Virus record (IMG/VR): IMGVR_UViG_3300032163_000053
Coordinates: 1 to 37,736 of that record
Origin: a virus
DNA: 37,736 nucleotides
Strand: one strand, 5' to 3'
Both the position numbers and the translations under genes were made by a program. Position 1 is the first letter of the stretch. Each line of letters begins with the position of its first letter. Below are positions 7,367-16,415 of the stretch, in pieces. Below the pieces are notes generated by a model. It saw only the letters and a list, made by a program, of their open reading frames with translations. It was not told the origin of the DNA and ran no database searches.

Positions 7367-8131
7367 TTAGCTCACCGTGATTTCGACTGTATAATCTTTG
7401 TAACCTGCTGCACGGGCAGTCACTTTGTACGTGCCCACTATCAGGCTTTTCAGAACAAAACTTCCAGTTGTGGCATTGAATGGAACGATTGGTTCGGCTC
7501 CTAAAGCTGTTAGAATTTGAATCATTATTTCTGTTGGATTTGGTAATCCTGCTCCCAAAGTTGCAGCATCCACTCCATCATCAGCAATCGCTGTCTTATC
7601 CCATGTTGCTATAGTTGTTATCAGGGTCTTATCTGCAAGAACCACATCAACCCCTGACGTTGTTCCTCCAAGATGCCCACTACCATCCATCGTCATATTG
7701 GAAGATGCCTGAGAAAAATCGATTGAATTACCTATTACTCCGGCATGGACAGCCGTGACCACTACGGTATCTCCTGCACCGTCTGTGGCAATAACAGTAG
7801 GTAAATCTGCCGTGATCGCAGCAACTAAATTCGTAACGGCTTCAGGAGCATCAGCCCCTATCGTTACCTCACCTTTCTGAGTTCTTGCAACCTTCCAAAT
7901 AAAAGTTTGAGTATCTATGATGAAAGTCTCATCTTCAACAGCTATGCCAGCCATCGTTATCGTTCCGACTGCCTTGATAGCAGGAGTTGTTACTTTGGAA
8001 TCAAAATCTACAGCAACTCCTTCCGTTACAGATTCTCCGGCATTTACCTGGATATCCAGCATATCGTCAGGACAGATTCCAGTTCTTTTAATTTCTCCCG
8101 TTGCAGCAATATAGACAATAAAAAACTTCAT
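7367..8131 (-). CDS. Tail-tip accessory protein with GTITMAG domain (copy B) and Ig-like end
   Basis: 254 aa. An N-terminal ~45-residue segment (MKFFIVYIAATGEIKRTGI) precedes the repeat domain at about 52-155, with KAVGTITMAGIAVEDETF, GEVTIGADAPEAVTNLV and MDGSGHLGGT. This is strongly similar to the downstream neighbour, so one arose by duplication. The last ~70 residues end in LIVGTYKVTARAAGYKDYTV, the signature of a small Ig/carboxypeptidase-regulatory-like beta sandwich, common on phage surface proteins. A GAGG ribosome-binding site precedes the start. It lies directly after the gpJ-like gene, a usual place for tip decorations. Confidence 0.62.
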   Translation of the reverse strand: MKFFIVYIAATGEIKRTGICPDDMLDIQVNAGESVTEGVAVDFDSKVTTPAIKAVGTITMAGIAVEDETFIIDTQTFIWKVARTQKGEVTIGADAPEAVTNLVAAITADLPTVIATDGAGDTVVVTAVHAGVIGNSIDFSQASSNMTMDGSGHLGGTTSGVDVVLADKTLITTIATWDKTAIADDGVDAATLGAGLPNPTEIMIQILTALGAEPIVPFNATTGSFVLKSLIVGTYKVTARAAGYKDYTVEITVS

Positions 8132-8141
8132 AAAATCCTCG

Positions 8142-11100
8142 TTATCTCTTCATACATTGAGCCATCAGACTTCGATTTTTTACAGATGAAGGTACAGAGT
8201 AACTTCTTGCATAAAACTGATAATGATATGATCCAGCAGCAGGCTTATCACCAATATTGAAACTTAGCAAAGTTCCATATACAGACGGAGCAAAGATATC
8301 GTAAGCACTCCAGACCTCTGTTTCTGAAACTCCTATCAATTCTCTTGTGATCATCAAATCTATATAAGCCCAACCAACAAAAAAGAATCCAGAAGTTGTT
8401 AGAAAAACAGGAGATCCATCGGTTGTGAGTGTTACAGACTGAATTAAAATCCAAGTGTCAGCAGGGAGATTAATTGATCCTACCGTGTAAGCACTTACCG
8501 GAATCGTTACCGCTTGCCCCTTAATTTTTAAAGTATCGACAGCTAAATCTACAATCTTGCCGGTATTAACAGACAGATTTGCCATCTTCGCTTCATCAAC
8601 GGCCAGATTTTCTATCTTTGCATTTTTGATTGCACCGTTCTGAATATAAGCGGAACCGATTACTTCGTTTGCAATAGCATTCCAGGCTAAATCATGAACT
8701 CCACTGATATTGACCGCAATAACAAAATCAGCATCGGTCAAGGTTGGGTTCGTATCGGATACCGAATAAGAAGATGCTCCGTTTATCCAATAAATATATT
8801 TGAGGTTTGTATTACCCGCACTGATAGCATAAGCCACGCCGTTATAATAAAGTGTGTGAGCATTCCAAGCTACATATCCTGCAGTCGGGCTATTGTTTGT
8901 CCATGCATCTCCTGTGATGACGGGGATTTTTGTATAAATCTGAGAAGCCTGAATAGCGAAGGTTCCAATGTCGGAGGTATTCACCATTGCAGTGGTCGCT
9001 GCCACACCTCCTGTATCGCTTACAGGATACCAGGCAGAATAACCTCCATTTGGATTTTTATTTCTTGCCCAATAATACTTTGTGGTGCTGTAAACGTCGA
9101 CCAGATCCGTGTAGAAAGTTCCATATACAGTAGCAATCTTAACGGCACTTGCTCTATTGTTGACGCTGGCTCTCCAGATTTCAGTTTGAAAGATATATGG
9201 ATCGTTTACACTTGTCCAATTTAGGAATACGTTCTTGAAGGCTGCCTCTGCTGTGAGGGAGGTTAGCCCAACAGCAGGTGTTCCTACGATGGTGATATCA
9301 ACAACTGGAGGGGCTATTCCTGCAACATCAAATATTGATAAGCTGATTGCTTTGAACTTATAGCTTGCACCTACGATCACGTCTCGGAAAATAAGAGGGC
9401 CAGCATCGTACATGATGCCGATGATTTGATAAGTAACTCCTGCATCTCTCGAGATATAGATATTTGCCTTAGCCCAATTTGTATCAACCGCTGGTCTGGT
9501 GAAAGTAAGTTTTACTCCCGTTTTATCTGTCATTTCAACAACAGAAAAATTCGTAACATCAGGAGGAACCGTTAATGGATTTAGCCAATCCGGGCCAGAA
9601 GGCCACTGAGTATCTGGAGGCAAACTTGAATACACTGGTTCGGATATGACGATGTCTGTATCTGCATAGACAAGATCGTTATATTCTACAGCCGATATCT
9701 CGATCTCATTTTCAGGAGTCTTAGAAATCTGCATAATCCTGAAAGGCTTTGCCTCGACACCTGTTAAACCCAAAGCATATAAACCAAAAGAAGGAGGTGG
9801 TGTTGTGAAAGCTGTACAATGAACCGTAGTATAGGTTCCCGGCCCATCAGTTATCGCTCTGGTTTCCAAAGTATCATTTGCTAATTTACAGGTGATAACC
9901 CACCCTGTGGTAATCGTTACTGGCTGATCCAGAGTGATTGCAGTGGTTGTCGCAGAAACAATCCGTCCTCCCTGCCCCCAGGCAAATACGTCATGTTGAA
10001 ATTTAACAACATCGCCAGGAAGCATATGGAGCGCATCGATGGCTCCCTTAAAACTAACTTGTTCATCTTGATACTTCGGTGCATTAAGATGAAATCTTGC
10101 TTCTCTATAAACCTGGGACTGGCGGGATGCTCCTATCAGAGATAATCTTCTTGTTCTCTTTGGAACTCCCCCAGTAATAGCAATATAATCCGTTACATCT
10201 ACTGTTGATTTCTGATATTTATTTGCTTTGTTTGCATAGTCCACTTCAATAGAGTTGGGCTTGCTTTTTTCTGATTGAAACGTATGTTTGAAACTACCCT
10301 CAATTATATTCCCCATGTTAAAAATATATGAGGGAGATTCTTTCTTATCGATCAGAAGCTGGATTGCATCTTTATTCCAAATTGGTAAAGCTCGAAAGGA
10401 ACCACAGATTTGATTGATACAATCAAAGGCTGCATTCTGAGCATCTATGACCAAGTCCAGTTCATTTCGTTTTTCTCCAAATTCCCAACCAGCGGTATCT
10501 GATGGAGTTCCGTTGCTCCATCCTCCAGAACCAGTGGCTGTGTGGGTTCCAACAGAAGTGATTAGTAGATTCGTATAAATCGTAGAATCTGCAGCAGATT
10601 TGCAACAGATATATTTGCCGATATCCCCTGCTACAAAAGTGTAGTCGTTATCAGTTAAAGATGTGGCATCTACGGCATTTATTCCTCTCTTTATCCCGTT
10701 CCCCAGTTTCACATCACAGTAGTCCGCCATGAGGATTAATTGATCGTTGTTGATATTGGCTTGGGAAATATAACGACCTGTCCCATATCTCTGATTAACC
10801 ATCAAGTCGTTAACGTTATAGATTGGATTGTTTGTCCACTCGATTACTGAGGTATCAAGATTCAAAACTTTGATGCCTCTGATCCGAGTTAGAACATTTG
10901 GAAGTTGCCCTGATAGTTGTTCAGTTGCTAAAACTTTAATTGCGAGCAAAGCTGTATAAGGGTAACTTAATGTGTCATATTTCACTTCGATGATGTTATC
11001 CAGATACAAAGCACCGTTTACAGCAGGAGGAGCATCCCAACCAGTAAAGGTAACTCTAATGTCGTACTGCCCTGGGGTTAAATCATCTATCCTAAAGAAT

Positions 11101-12098
11101 CTTCGTACTGGATCAACTGAGGAAACCGTGATTTCAAGCGACCCATCATTTGTCCAATTTTCTGCGGAATGTAACTTGTGCTCGATAAGACAACTTGTGG
11201 TGTGTGGATAACCGTTTCCGTGATATTGAATGTTAATGGAGGGAGCTCTGATTCTAAGTTCAAATGCCTCTACATCAGAATCGACTGTGGTATAAACATA
11301 TGGTGTCTCAGTTAGCTTTACGCCAGCCATAGAGTAGGTCTGACAAATATCTCCGAACCCTGCTATCTGAGTTTGGTTATGGGTTCCAAGCCTATAGTCC
11401 CATGTGACATCCTTAAAATTGGAAAGTAAATTGTCGTTTATTAAGATATAGGGTTTATCAACTAAAGGATCAGTACAAACCCCAGATAAATCCTCCTTCA
11501 TGATACCTTCGATTGGCCCTTCAGATAGAGCGATCAAAAGGTTTAAATAGTTCTTATCTGCATCAGAGGAGATATAGGCTTCAATTAAATTTCCACCCAA
11601 AAGATGTTCGCCGTAGACAATAGGAACAGGAACTCCTTGACGAACTTGCATTTGTAGACCGTCCCAACCGTAAGTTGGGCTGGAATTTAAACCTTTGCCA
11701 GTATCGGGTGCTTTGGGTGCGGTGGCATAAGAATAGATTATGAAGGCTACAGCAAGAACGACGGTGGCAATAGTGGCCCAAGTTATTACTATTCCTCCCC
11801 CAATATAAATTCCACCAGTGATTCCAATAGCACCAAGTATTGCTCCAAAAATTGCTTCAAATCCAACTTCCTGAATTATAATTACTTCATCCCCATCGTT
11901 TAATGGATTTCTCCATTTGAGTGGGTGTAGTGTCTTACCATTCACCCGCACTGTTATATAAGGAGGGTCATCTCTGACTTCTGGATGTTTTTGAAATAGA
12001 GATGTGAAGATAGATAGAATAGTTTGATTGCGTGACTCAAATCTAATCCAGGTAGACTCATCAAATAAAACAGGTATATAAGTTACGTTGACTTTCAT
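8142..12098 (-). CDS. Central tail tip / host specificity protein J-like, fused to gpI-like domain
   Basis: 1318 aa from MKVNVTYIPVLFD, whose ATG overlaps the stop of the NlpC/P60 gene (ATGA). An in-frame ATG 45 nt upstream is less likely. Residues ~1-78 form a ubiquitin/ThiS-like domain ending NDGDEVIIIQEVG, as in lambda gpI, followed by a hydrophobic hairpin (~82-125, FGAILGAIGITGGIYIGGGI). The J-like body follows from about GWDGLQMQVRQGVPVPIVYG onward. Fibronectin-III-like repeats occupy roughly 800-1020 (PPDVTNFSVVEMTDKTGVKL), and short helical repeats (AKIENLAVDEAKMANLSV) precede a C-terminal beta domain that probably contacts the receptor. It follows the gpM-, gpL- and gpK-like genes, in lambda order. 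Confidence 0.88.
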   Translation of the reverse strand: MKVNVTYIPVLFDESTWIRFESRNQTILSIFTSLFQKHPEVRDDPPYITVRVNGKTLHPLKWRNPLNDGDEVIIIQEVGFEAIFGAILGAIGITGGIYIGGGIVITWATIATVVLAVAFIIYSYATAPKAPDTGKGLNSSPTYGWDGLQMQVRQGVPVPIVYGEHLLGGNLIEAYISSDADKNYLNLLIALSEGPIEGIMKEDLSGVCTDPLVDKPYILINDNLLSNFKDVTWDYRLGTHNQTQIAGFGDICQTYSMAGVKLTETPYVYTTVDSDVEAFELRIRAPSINIQYHGNGYPHTTSCLIEHKLHSAENWTNDGSLEITVSSVDPVRRFFRIDDLTPGQYDIRVTFTGWDAPPAVNGALYLDNIIEVKYDTLSYPYTALLAIKVLATEQLSGQLPNVLTRIRGIKVLNLDTSVIEWTNNPIYNVNDLMVNQRYGTGRYISQANINNDQLILMADYCDVKLGNGIKRGINAVDATSLTDNDYTFVAGDIGKYICCKSAADSTIYTNLLITSVGTHTATGSGGWSNGTPSDTAGWEFGEKRNELDLVIDAQNAAFDCINQICGSFRALPIWNKDAIQLLIDKKESPSYIFNMGNIIEGSFKHTFQSEKSKPNSIEVDYANKANKYQKSTVDVTDYIAITGGVPKRTRRLSLIGASRQSQVYREARFHLNAPKYQDEQVSFKGAIDALHMLPGDVVKFQHDVFAWGQGGRIVSATTTAITLDQPVTITTGWVITCKLANDTLETRAITDGPGTYTTVHCTAFTTPPPSFGLYALGLTGVEAKPFRIMQISKTPENEIEISAVEYNDLVYADTDIVISEPVYSSLPPDTQWPSGPDWLNPLTVPPDVTNFSVVEMTDKTGVKLTFTRPAVDTNWAKANIYISRDAGVTYQIIGIMYDAGPLIFRDVIVGASYKFKAISLSIFDVAGIAPPVVDITIVGTPAVGLTSLTAEAAFKNVFLNWTSVNDPYIFQTEIWRASVNNRASAVKIATVYGTFYTDLVDVYSTTKYYWARNKNPNGGYSAWYPVSDTGGVAATTAMVNTSDIGTFAIQASQIYTKIPVITGDAWTNNSPTAGYVAWNAHTLYYNGVAYAISAGNTNLKYIYWINGASSYSVSDTNPTLTDADFVIAVNISGVHDLAWNAIANEVIGSAYIQNGAIKNAKIENLAVDEAKMANLSVNTGKIVDLAVDTLKIKGQAVTIPVSAYTVGSINLPADTWILIQSVTLTTDGSPVFLTTSGFFFVGWAYIDLMITRELIGVSETEVWSAYDIFAPSVYGTLLSFNIGDKPAAGSYHYQFYARSYSVPSSVKNRSLMAQCMKR

Positions 12099-12514
12099 TC
12101 TTGATCCTTGATTCTGAAGTAACCGTAGATTTTGTCTTTCCATAAAGGGTTAGTCAGAGAATCTATTCTTGTTCCAGCTTTGTCATAGGCATGGATAAAT
12201 CGGCCCTCTCCCAGATATATCCCCGCATGACTTGGATATTCTTTGCTGTTGAATAAAACCATATCTCCAACTTTTAACTTCTCATCCTTAGTGAGTTTTC
12301 TGAAAAAACTTGCATACTCCTGGAGATAAAGGTCTGTCTTTCCAGACCAATCCTCGACATATGAATAGTCAGGAAGTTTGATTTCAAACTCTTTGAAGTA
12401 ATGAATCAGGACGCCATAGCAATCTATTTTTTCTGGCCCACGTCCACCTATCTCAAATTGCATTCCCAATAAGTCTTGTGCGATCTGATTAGATTTAGCT
12501 AAATTAAACAACAT
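12095..12514 (-). CDS. NlpC/P60 peptidase, tail tip protein K-like
   Basis: 139 aa, an NlpC/P60 cysteine-peptidase fold resembling the C-terminal part of lambda gpK. The likely catalytic Cys32 lies in KIDCYGVLIHYF, His96 in PSHAGIYLG and a polar residue or His108 in RFIHAYD. It would cleave peptidoglycan cross-links during DNA entry. It overlaps gpL-like at its start and gpJ-like at its end. The lambda gpK N-terminal JAB domain is absent, so this is a single-domain version. It is the only cell-wall hydrolase I recognise in the prophage. Confidence 0.88.
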   Translation of the reverse strand: MLFNLAKSNQIAQDLLGMQFEIGGRGPEKIDCYGVLIHYFKEFEIKLPDYSYVEDWSGKTDLYLQEYASFFRKLTKDEKLKVGDMVLFNSKEYPSHAGIYLGEGRFIHAYDKAGTRIDSLTNPLWKDKIYGYFRIKDQE

Positions 12515-13172
12515 ATAATCCTCTCTGCGGAATGGCTGGAAAAGCCCCGAATCGACTTGAATTTGTATGAAACTTGCATCCTACAGGGCCTATTCTGGTG
12601 TGATCACATTCGATGGTGGGATTAGAAAAACCACCTGGAGAGCTATAGACGCCCGCATCACCAAGCCAGCATCCTTCACTTTTGAAGAACCACTGACAGT
12701 GATCCCTTTCGAATAGTCTTCCTGGAATTTGAACTTCGTAAAGGTCGAGTTTACTGGTTAGATTAAAAACTGCTTCATGCTCTGTTGATTCAACCGAATC
12801 GATATAGAATGTCGAAGAGATGTTGGCTGCTGCATCAGCTAATTGATTCAGAAAAATTAATTTCATCACGACTTTGCAGCCGATTAAACCGTTGTTTGCA
12901 ACTAAGGTAGATATGATAGTTCGATCAACTGCAGATAGTTTCACCCTAACCGTATCGATCTCGCCGAGGGCATTGGCTCCGATTCCCTCATGTGTTAGCG
13001 GAAATGGTAAATAGTCGTATCCTCCACTTGTTGGATAGTGAACTATTGCATCCCATTCACAGACTCTCATAATAGAAGCAGGAGAGGGAATGGTGATCTC
13101 GTACAACATCACAGGTTGATTCTCAGATTTGTTTTTTTCGGTTATGAAATTCTGATCTATGATTTCTGACAT
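12504..13172 (-). CDS. Minor tail protein L-like, four-Cys Fe-S type
   Basis: 222 aa, similar in layout to lambda gpL, a tail-tip hub protein reported to bind an Fe-S cluster in its C-terminal domain. The N-terminal two thirds are beta-rich (LGEIDTVRVKLSAVDRTIIS). The C-terminal domain has the expected four cysteines: C159 in RDHCQWFF, C168 in SEGCWLG, C189 in IECDHT and C199 in GPVGCKFH, then a NSSRFGAFPAIP end. It is followed by the gpK- and gpJ-like genes in lambda order. GGAAGAAATTTAG precedes the start. Confidence 0.85.
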   Translation of the reverse strand: MSEIIDQNFITEKNKSENQPVMLYEITIPSPASIMRVCEWDAIVHYPTSGGYDYLPFPLTHEGIGANALGEIDTVRVKLSAVDRTIISTLVANNGLIGCKVVMKLIFLNQLADAAANISSTFYIDSVESTEHEAVFNLTSKLDLYEVQIPGRLFERDHCQWFFKSEGCWLGDAGVYSSPGGFSNPTIECDHTRIGPVGCKFHTNSSRFGAFPAIPQRGLYVV

Positions 13173-13185
13173 CTAAATTTCTTCC

Positions 13186-13527
13186 TTAGAGTATTTGGAT
13201 TAGCTTGATTCCTGTGTTTGCGAGTTGGTAGGAAAACTCTTCAAACGTCAGGTTATCTTCGGCAAACCTCACGGTGTAGCTTGTAGTCGTTGGATCAACA
13301 TAAGTGAATGCTTCATAGGAACCCTTCCGGGCGAGATAGAAAGCCCAAAGAGTGCCTACTTCAGTCAGATTTAAAACTTTGTAAGTCAGGGTAAATAAGT
13401 GTTTACCAGCAGACCATTTGGGTCTTCGTTGTTCTGCTCCGTTTTCAAAAGCAGAAATCAAGGTTTTAAATTGAACTTGTTTTCCAAAAGAATAAGAAGG
13501 TGCTGGACTTGTTGGATAAGTTTGCAT
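13186..13527 (-). CDS. Minor tail protein M-like
   Basis: 113 aa from MQTYPTSPAPSYS, selected because GAGG is 9 nt upstream. The longer frame back to 13575 would cross the hairpin described next. The protein is beta-rich with FKTLISAFENGAEQRRPKW, YEAFTYVDP and a final FEEFSYQLANTGIKLIQIL, the general design of lambda gpM-type or DUF2460-like small tail-tip proteins that bridge tape measure end and L. It lies between the tape measure and gpL-like genes, the lambda position for M. Confidence 0.68.
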   Translation of the reverse strand: MQTYPTSPAPSYSFGKQVQFKTLISAFENGAEQRRPKWSAGKHLFTLTYKVLNLTEVGTLWAFYLARKGSYEAFTYVDPTTTSYTVRFAEDNLTFEEFSYQLANTGIKLIQIL

Positions 13528-13545
13528 AGTTGGTACCTCGCAAAA

Positions 13546-13598
13546 TAAAAAAGGGGTGCACGAACCTGTCTTCATTTTCGGTTCATATGTGCACCCCT
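13546..13598 (-). terminator. Terminator-like hairpin between tape measure and gpM genes
   Basis: On the minus strand AGGGGTGCAC pairs perfectly with GTGCACCCCT (10 bp), an inner GAACC/GGTTC helix extends it, and a TTTTTTATTTTG run follows. It lies inside the tail operon and so probably lowers rather than stops downstream transcription, or needs antitermination. It resembles the hairpin at 32254-32304. Confidence 0.75.
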
Positions 13599-13652
13599 GA
13601 GAATTACTGGGTCTCGCTCTATTTAATTTTTAGATTCAGTTCATATAATTTA

Positions 13653-15896
13653 TTATGATCTCGCACTCACCTTGTTGAAACGTCTACCCTTATAGTAAAT
13701 TGACTCTATCGTTGGGCCATATAGTCTTGTGAAACTACCAAGATCAGTGGCCTGGATGAATGTGTTATAGTTATTGGTATCTCCTCCACCCTTATTCTTT
13801 TCAGCCGGAATTACGGCCTCACCTTTATGCAACATAGCTAAACCTGTTCTTGGAACATAGTCGGTTCCATGTTGCAGCATTTCAAAACCAGTTACAAAAC
13901 TTGCTGCTCCACCAGCACCACTCCCAGTTATACCAGCTGCCCCACCGCTTATGGAAAGGGCAGAAGACCCACCTCCTCCGAATAAATTTCCAATACCACC
14001 AAATAATCCACCTGTTATATTTGTGCCCGTGATATTTCCCATCAATAGATAGTTCATGGAAATTTCTAACAGTTTTTTGATGATAATATTTCCCATACTG
14101 GTAATGATACTCTTCATGGCTTCAGCAAATGTTTTTGTTCCGTTAATCATTTCCATGAGACCGGAAGACCATGCAGAAGACATAGAACGGGCTACATCTG
14201 TAACCGCATCTACCACTTCTTTATTAGCCATTTGGGTTCGTATTTCTTGCCCAACTTTCTTTACTAAATCAATTTGTGTTTGGTAATACTCTCTTAATCC
14301 TGGAGTAGCATCCCTCAGTGTCTCTAATCTTCTAACCTCAGAATCTTCAAGTGCTTTATTGTTAGTAATCAAATCCTTCACATTATTGGAATGTTCGGAA
14401 AGTAATTCCAAATATTGTCTTTCCAAGTTCAGTTTGGCTACAGTTCGTTCCTCTGCTCCCGCTACTTCGGCAATAGGAATTCTCACCCCTCCTTTTTCCA
14501 TATATCCTTTTGGGATGGCTTTCTCTAAAGATTCTCTCCAGTCAGGCATTTCTCCTAATTCTTGTAATCTCTCTACATCATATAGTACCTTCTGAAAGGC
14601 TACATTTAATTGCAAAACTTTATCGGTAGGAAGCCAAGCTCCTACTTCTCTAAGTTCACCATTAACTCGAATCCATCCCTTTTGGATAAAGTCAAGAGAA
14701 TCCCTCCAATCAGGCATCGTACCCAAATCACTAAGATTCTGTGCTTCTGCTACTAACTTTGCAAATTGAAGATTAAGACCTTGTATTCTGTCTCCTTCTT
14801 GCTTTTTTAATTCAACAGCTTGTTTGGCAAAAGATTGGTTTATTTTGGAAATATCTAACCCTTTCGCTTTCTCAATAGCTACCTGTCTTTCAGCTTCTAA
14901 TTGATTAAGTTTATCCTGGTAGGTTAGATAACCGATGCTAAGTATCTTTCGATCATATTCTAAATTTAAACGGTTCTGGTCTTCCTTTATTTTTCTTTCT
15001 TCTGTAAGTTTTTGTGCCTGGGGTGCAGTTAATCCTCCTGCTATGGGGTAGTCTTCTTCTAAATAAGTTCCTTGTATACTTTTTCGGATCTTTTCTTGTT
15101 CCTCAATTCTTTTCCGAGCTTCTTCAGGGGATGCCCAAATCCCTCCCATTGTGGTTCCTCCATATTCGGGAGGTCTAAAAAATGCTTTTCCAATAGCCTC
15201 TTTTACTTCTTCCCAACCACTCTTGAGTTTTTGAACCCTTTCGTATTCGTTTTCAACAAGTTTTCCATAGATTTTTACATATTCATTGGATTGACGAATT
15301 ACTTCGTTCAATATTGCTTGATGCTTCCCAGCCTCGGTAAGATATTTTGGAATAGTACCGAGCATCTCAGCATATTTGGCATATGCTTCTTCAGGATCAA
15401 TCGGGAAAACAGCTTTTAAACCCCTCGTCCTACCAGTAATAATAGCCTCAGTTACTAAATCATAAGCCTCTTTAACAGTTATCCCCATCTTCCTTGCAGC
15501 TATTCTTGAAGCTTCAGTCATTTTTACAATTTCATCTGAATTAAATCCCTCAACTAATAATCTTTGAGCTTTTACCATTATTTCTGTTTGTTCTACAAAA
15601 ACCCCGGAAGCCCTTGAAATATCCTTTATTAGTTGATCGCTCATCACTCCAGAAGCAGTTGCAATCATTTTAAAAGATTCTTCGATTGCCACTGCTCTCG
15701 CAGTTTGTTCATAAAACTGAGCAAATTGTTTTCCTGCATTAAGTATCTGTTGACCCAAATACACAAATGCCGATCCGGTAATGGCATTAATAGCTGTTTG
15801 CATTCCGCCTATGGCATTCTGCATCTTTGTTAAAGCTGCTGTGCCTTGATCATTAACTTTTAGACTTACGGTTAATTCGGTTGTTTGTTGTGCCAC
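13653..15896 (-). CDS. Tail tape measure protein (gpH-like)
   Basis: 747 aa, starting with GTG 1 nt after the end of the gpGT frameshift extension, with AGAGGATAAC as ribosome-binding site. It sets tail length and is ejected with DNA. N-terminal helical region (TELTVSLKVNDQGTAALTKM), long coiled coil (about 200-560), a Gly/Ser/Ala-rich hydrophobic region (about 620-690: GGLFGGIGNLFGGGGSSAL) and a conserved C-terminal GTDYVPRTGLAMLHKGEAVI motif typical of lambda gpH-like tape measures. An internal repeat is visible, with LGTMPDWRDSLDFIQKG and LGEMPDWRESLEKAIPKG. Together these give high confidence. Confidence 0.92.
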   Translation of the reverse strand: MAQQTTELTVSLKVNDQGTAALTKMQNAIGGMQTAINAITGSAFVYLGQQILNAGKQFAQFYEQTARAVAIEESFKMIATASGVMSDQLIKDISRASGVFVEQTEIMVKAQRLLVEGFNSDEIVKMTEASRIAARKMGITVKEAYDLVTEAIITGRTRGLKAVFPIDPEEAYAKYAEMLGTIPKYLTEAGKHQAILNEVIRQSNEYVKIYGKLVENEYERVQKLKSGWEEVKEAIGKAFFRPPEYGGTTMGGIWASPEEARKRIEEQEKIRKSIQGTYLEEDYPIAGGLTAPQAQKLTEERKIKEDQNRLNLEYDRKILSIGYLTYQDKLNQLEAERQVAIEKAKGLDISKINQSFAKQAVELKKQEGDRIQGLNLQFAKLVAEAQNLSDLGTMPDWRDSLDFIQKGWIRVNGELREVGAWLPTDKVLQLNVAFQKVLYDVERLQELGEMPDWRESLEKAIPKGYMEKGGVRIPIAEVAGAEERTVAKLNLERQYLELLSEHSNNVKDLITNNKALEDSEVRRLETLRDATPGLREYYQTQIDLVKKVGQEIRTQMANKEVVDAVTDVARSMSSAWSSGLMEMINGTKTFAEAMKSIITSMGNIIIKKLLEISMNYLLMGNITGTNITGGLFGGIGNLFGGGGSSALSISGGAAGITGSGAGGAASFVTGFEMLQHGTDYVPRTGLAMLHKGEAVIPAEKNKGGGDTNNYNTFIQATDLGSFTRLYGPTIESIYYKGRRFNKVSARS

Positions 15897-15897
15897 G

Positions 15898-16415
15898 TTA
15901 TCCTCTTTTTGCTTTCTCTATCTCCTCGTCTGTTTCTTCTTTTTCAACTTGGTAGAAGGCTATCCAATAATAGTATTCATCCATTGACAGGGCTTCCAAA
16001 TCTTTTACGAAGCATCTTTTTCGATCTGCGAGGGCATAGAGGTTTCGAAGAAAGGGTCTTCTTTATTTTTGAACCTCTCTATAATCTGTTCCAAAGATTC
16101 TGTAGAATGCATTGCATTGGAAATCTTTGTCACAATATAGAAATCTAATTGTTCGAGAAAAGGCTTATCAGTTTCATTGAACAACTTATTCCCATTCTCA
16201 TCCTGTGCCTTCTCAATAATAGTCCAGACGCTGAAAGCAGCATCATCAATCCTGGGAATCAAATCATTTCCTCGAATCTGAGACTTGATTTTAATATTCT
16301 GCATCTCTCGAACTGTAATAGGAGTAAACCAAATTGTTTCTCCAAATTCAGAAACCGTTACTGATTTTTTCTCCCTCTTACCTGGATACTCTCTGATCTT
16401 TTCCTTTAAAGCCAT
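15898..16415 (-). CDS. gpGT-like tail assembly chaperone made by predicted -1 frameshift
   Basis: The zero-frame gpG-like gene ends at 16005. At its end the run GAA-AAA-G (A-run 16017-16021) would let the ribosome slip to -1 at Lys133, continuing for 39 residues (RCFVKDLEALSMDEYYYWIA and on) to a TAA at 15898-15900. The extension, with its MDEYYYWIAFYQ motif, resembles gpT-type domains of lambda-like phages. It has no start of its own and fills the 100-bp gap before the tape measure gene. The predicted fusion is 172 aa. It would hold the tape measure during tube polymerisation. The slip site is not the lambda GGGAAAG heptamer, so efficiency is unknown. Confidence 0.78.
16005..16415 (-). CDS. 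Tail assembly chaperone, gpG-like
   Basis: 136 aa zero-frame product lying directly upstream of the tape measure gene, the standard position of lambda gpG. Starts MALKEKIREYPGKREKKSV; the middle has IWFTPITVREMQNIKIKSQI, and the C-terminal half is acidic and helical (AMHSTESLEQIIERFKNKED). It coats the tape measure during assembly and is absent from the finished virion in lambda. Strong AAAGGAGG site. Its first 10 nt overlap the end of the radical SAM gene, which ties that gene into the tail operon. Confidence 0.82.
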   Translation of the reverse strand: MALKEKIREYPGKREKKSVTVSEFGETIWFTPITVREMQNIKIKSQIRGNDLIPRIDDAAFSVWTIIEKAQDENGNKLFNETDKPFLEQLDFYIVTKISNAMHSTESLEQIIERFKNKEDPFFETSMPSQIEKDAS

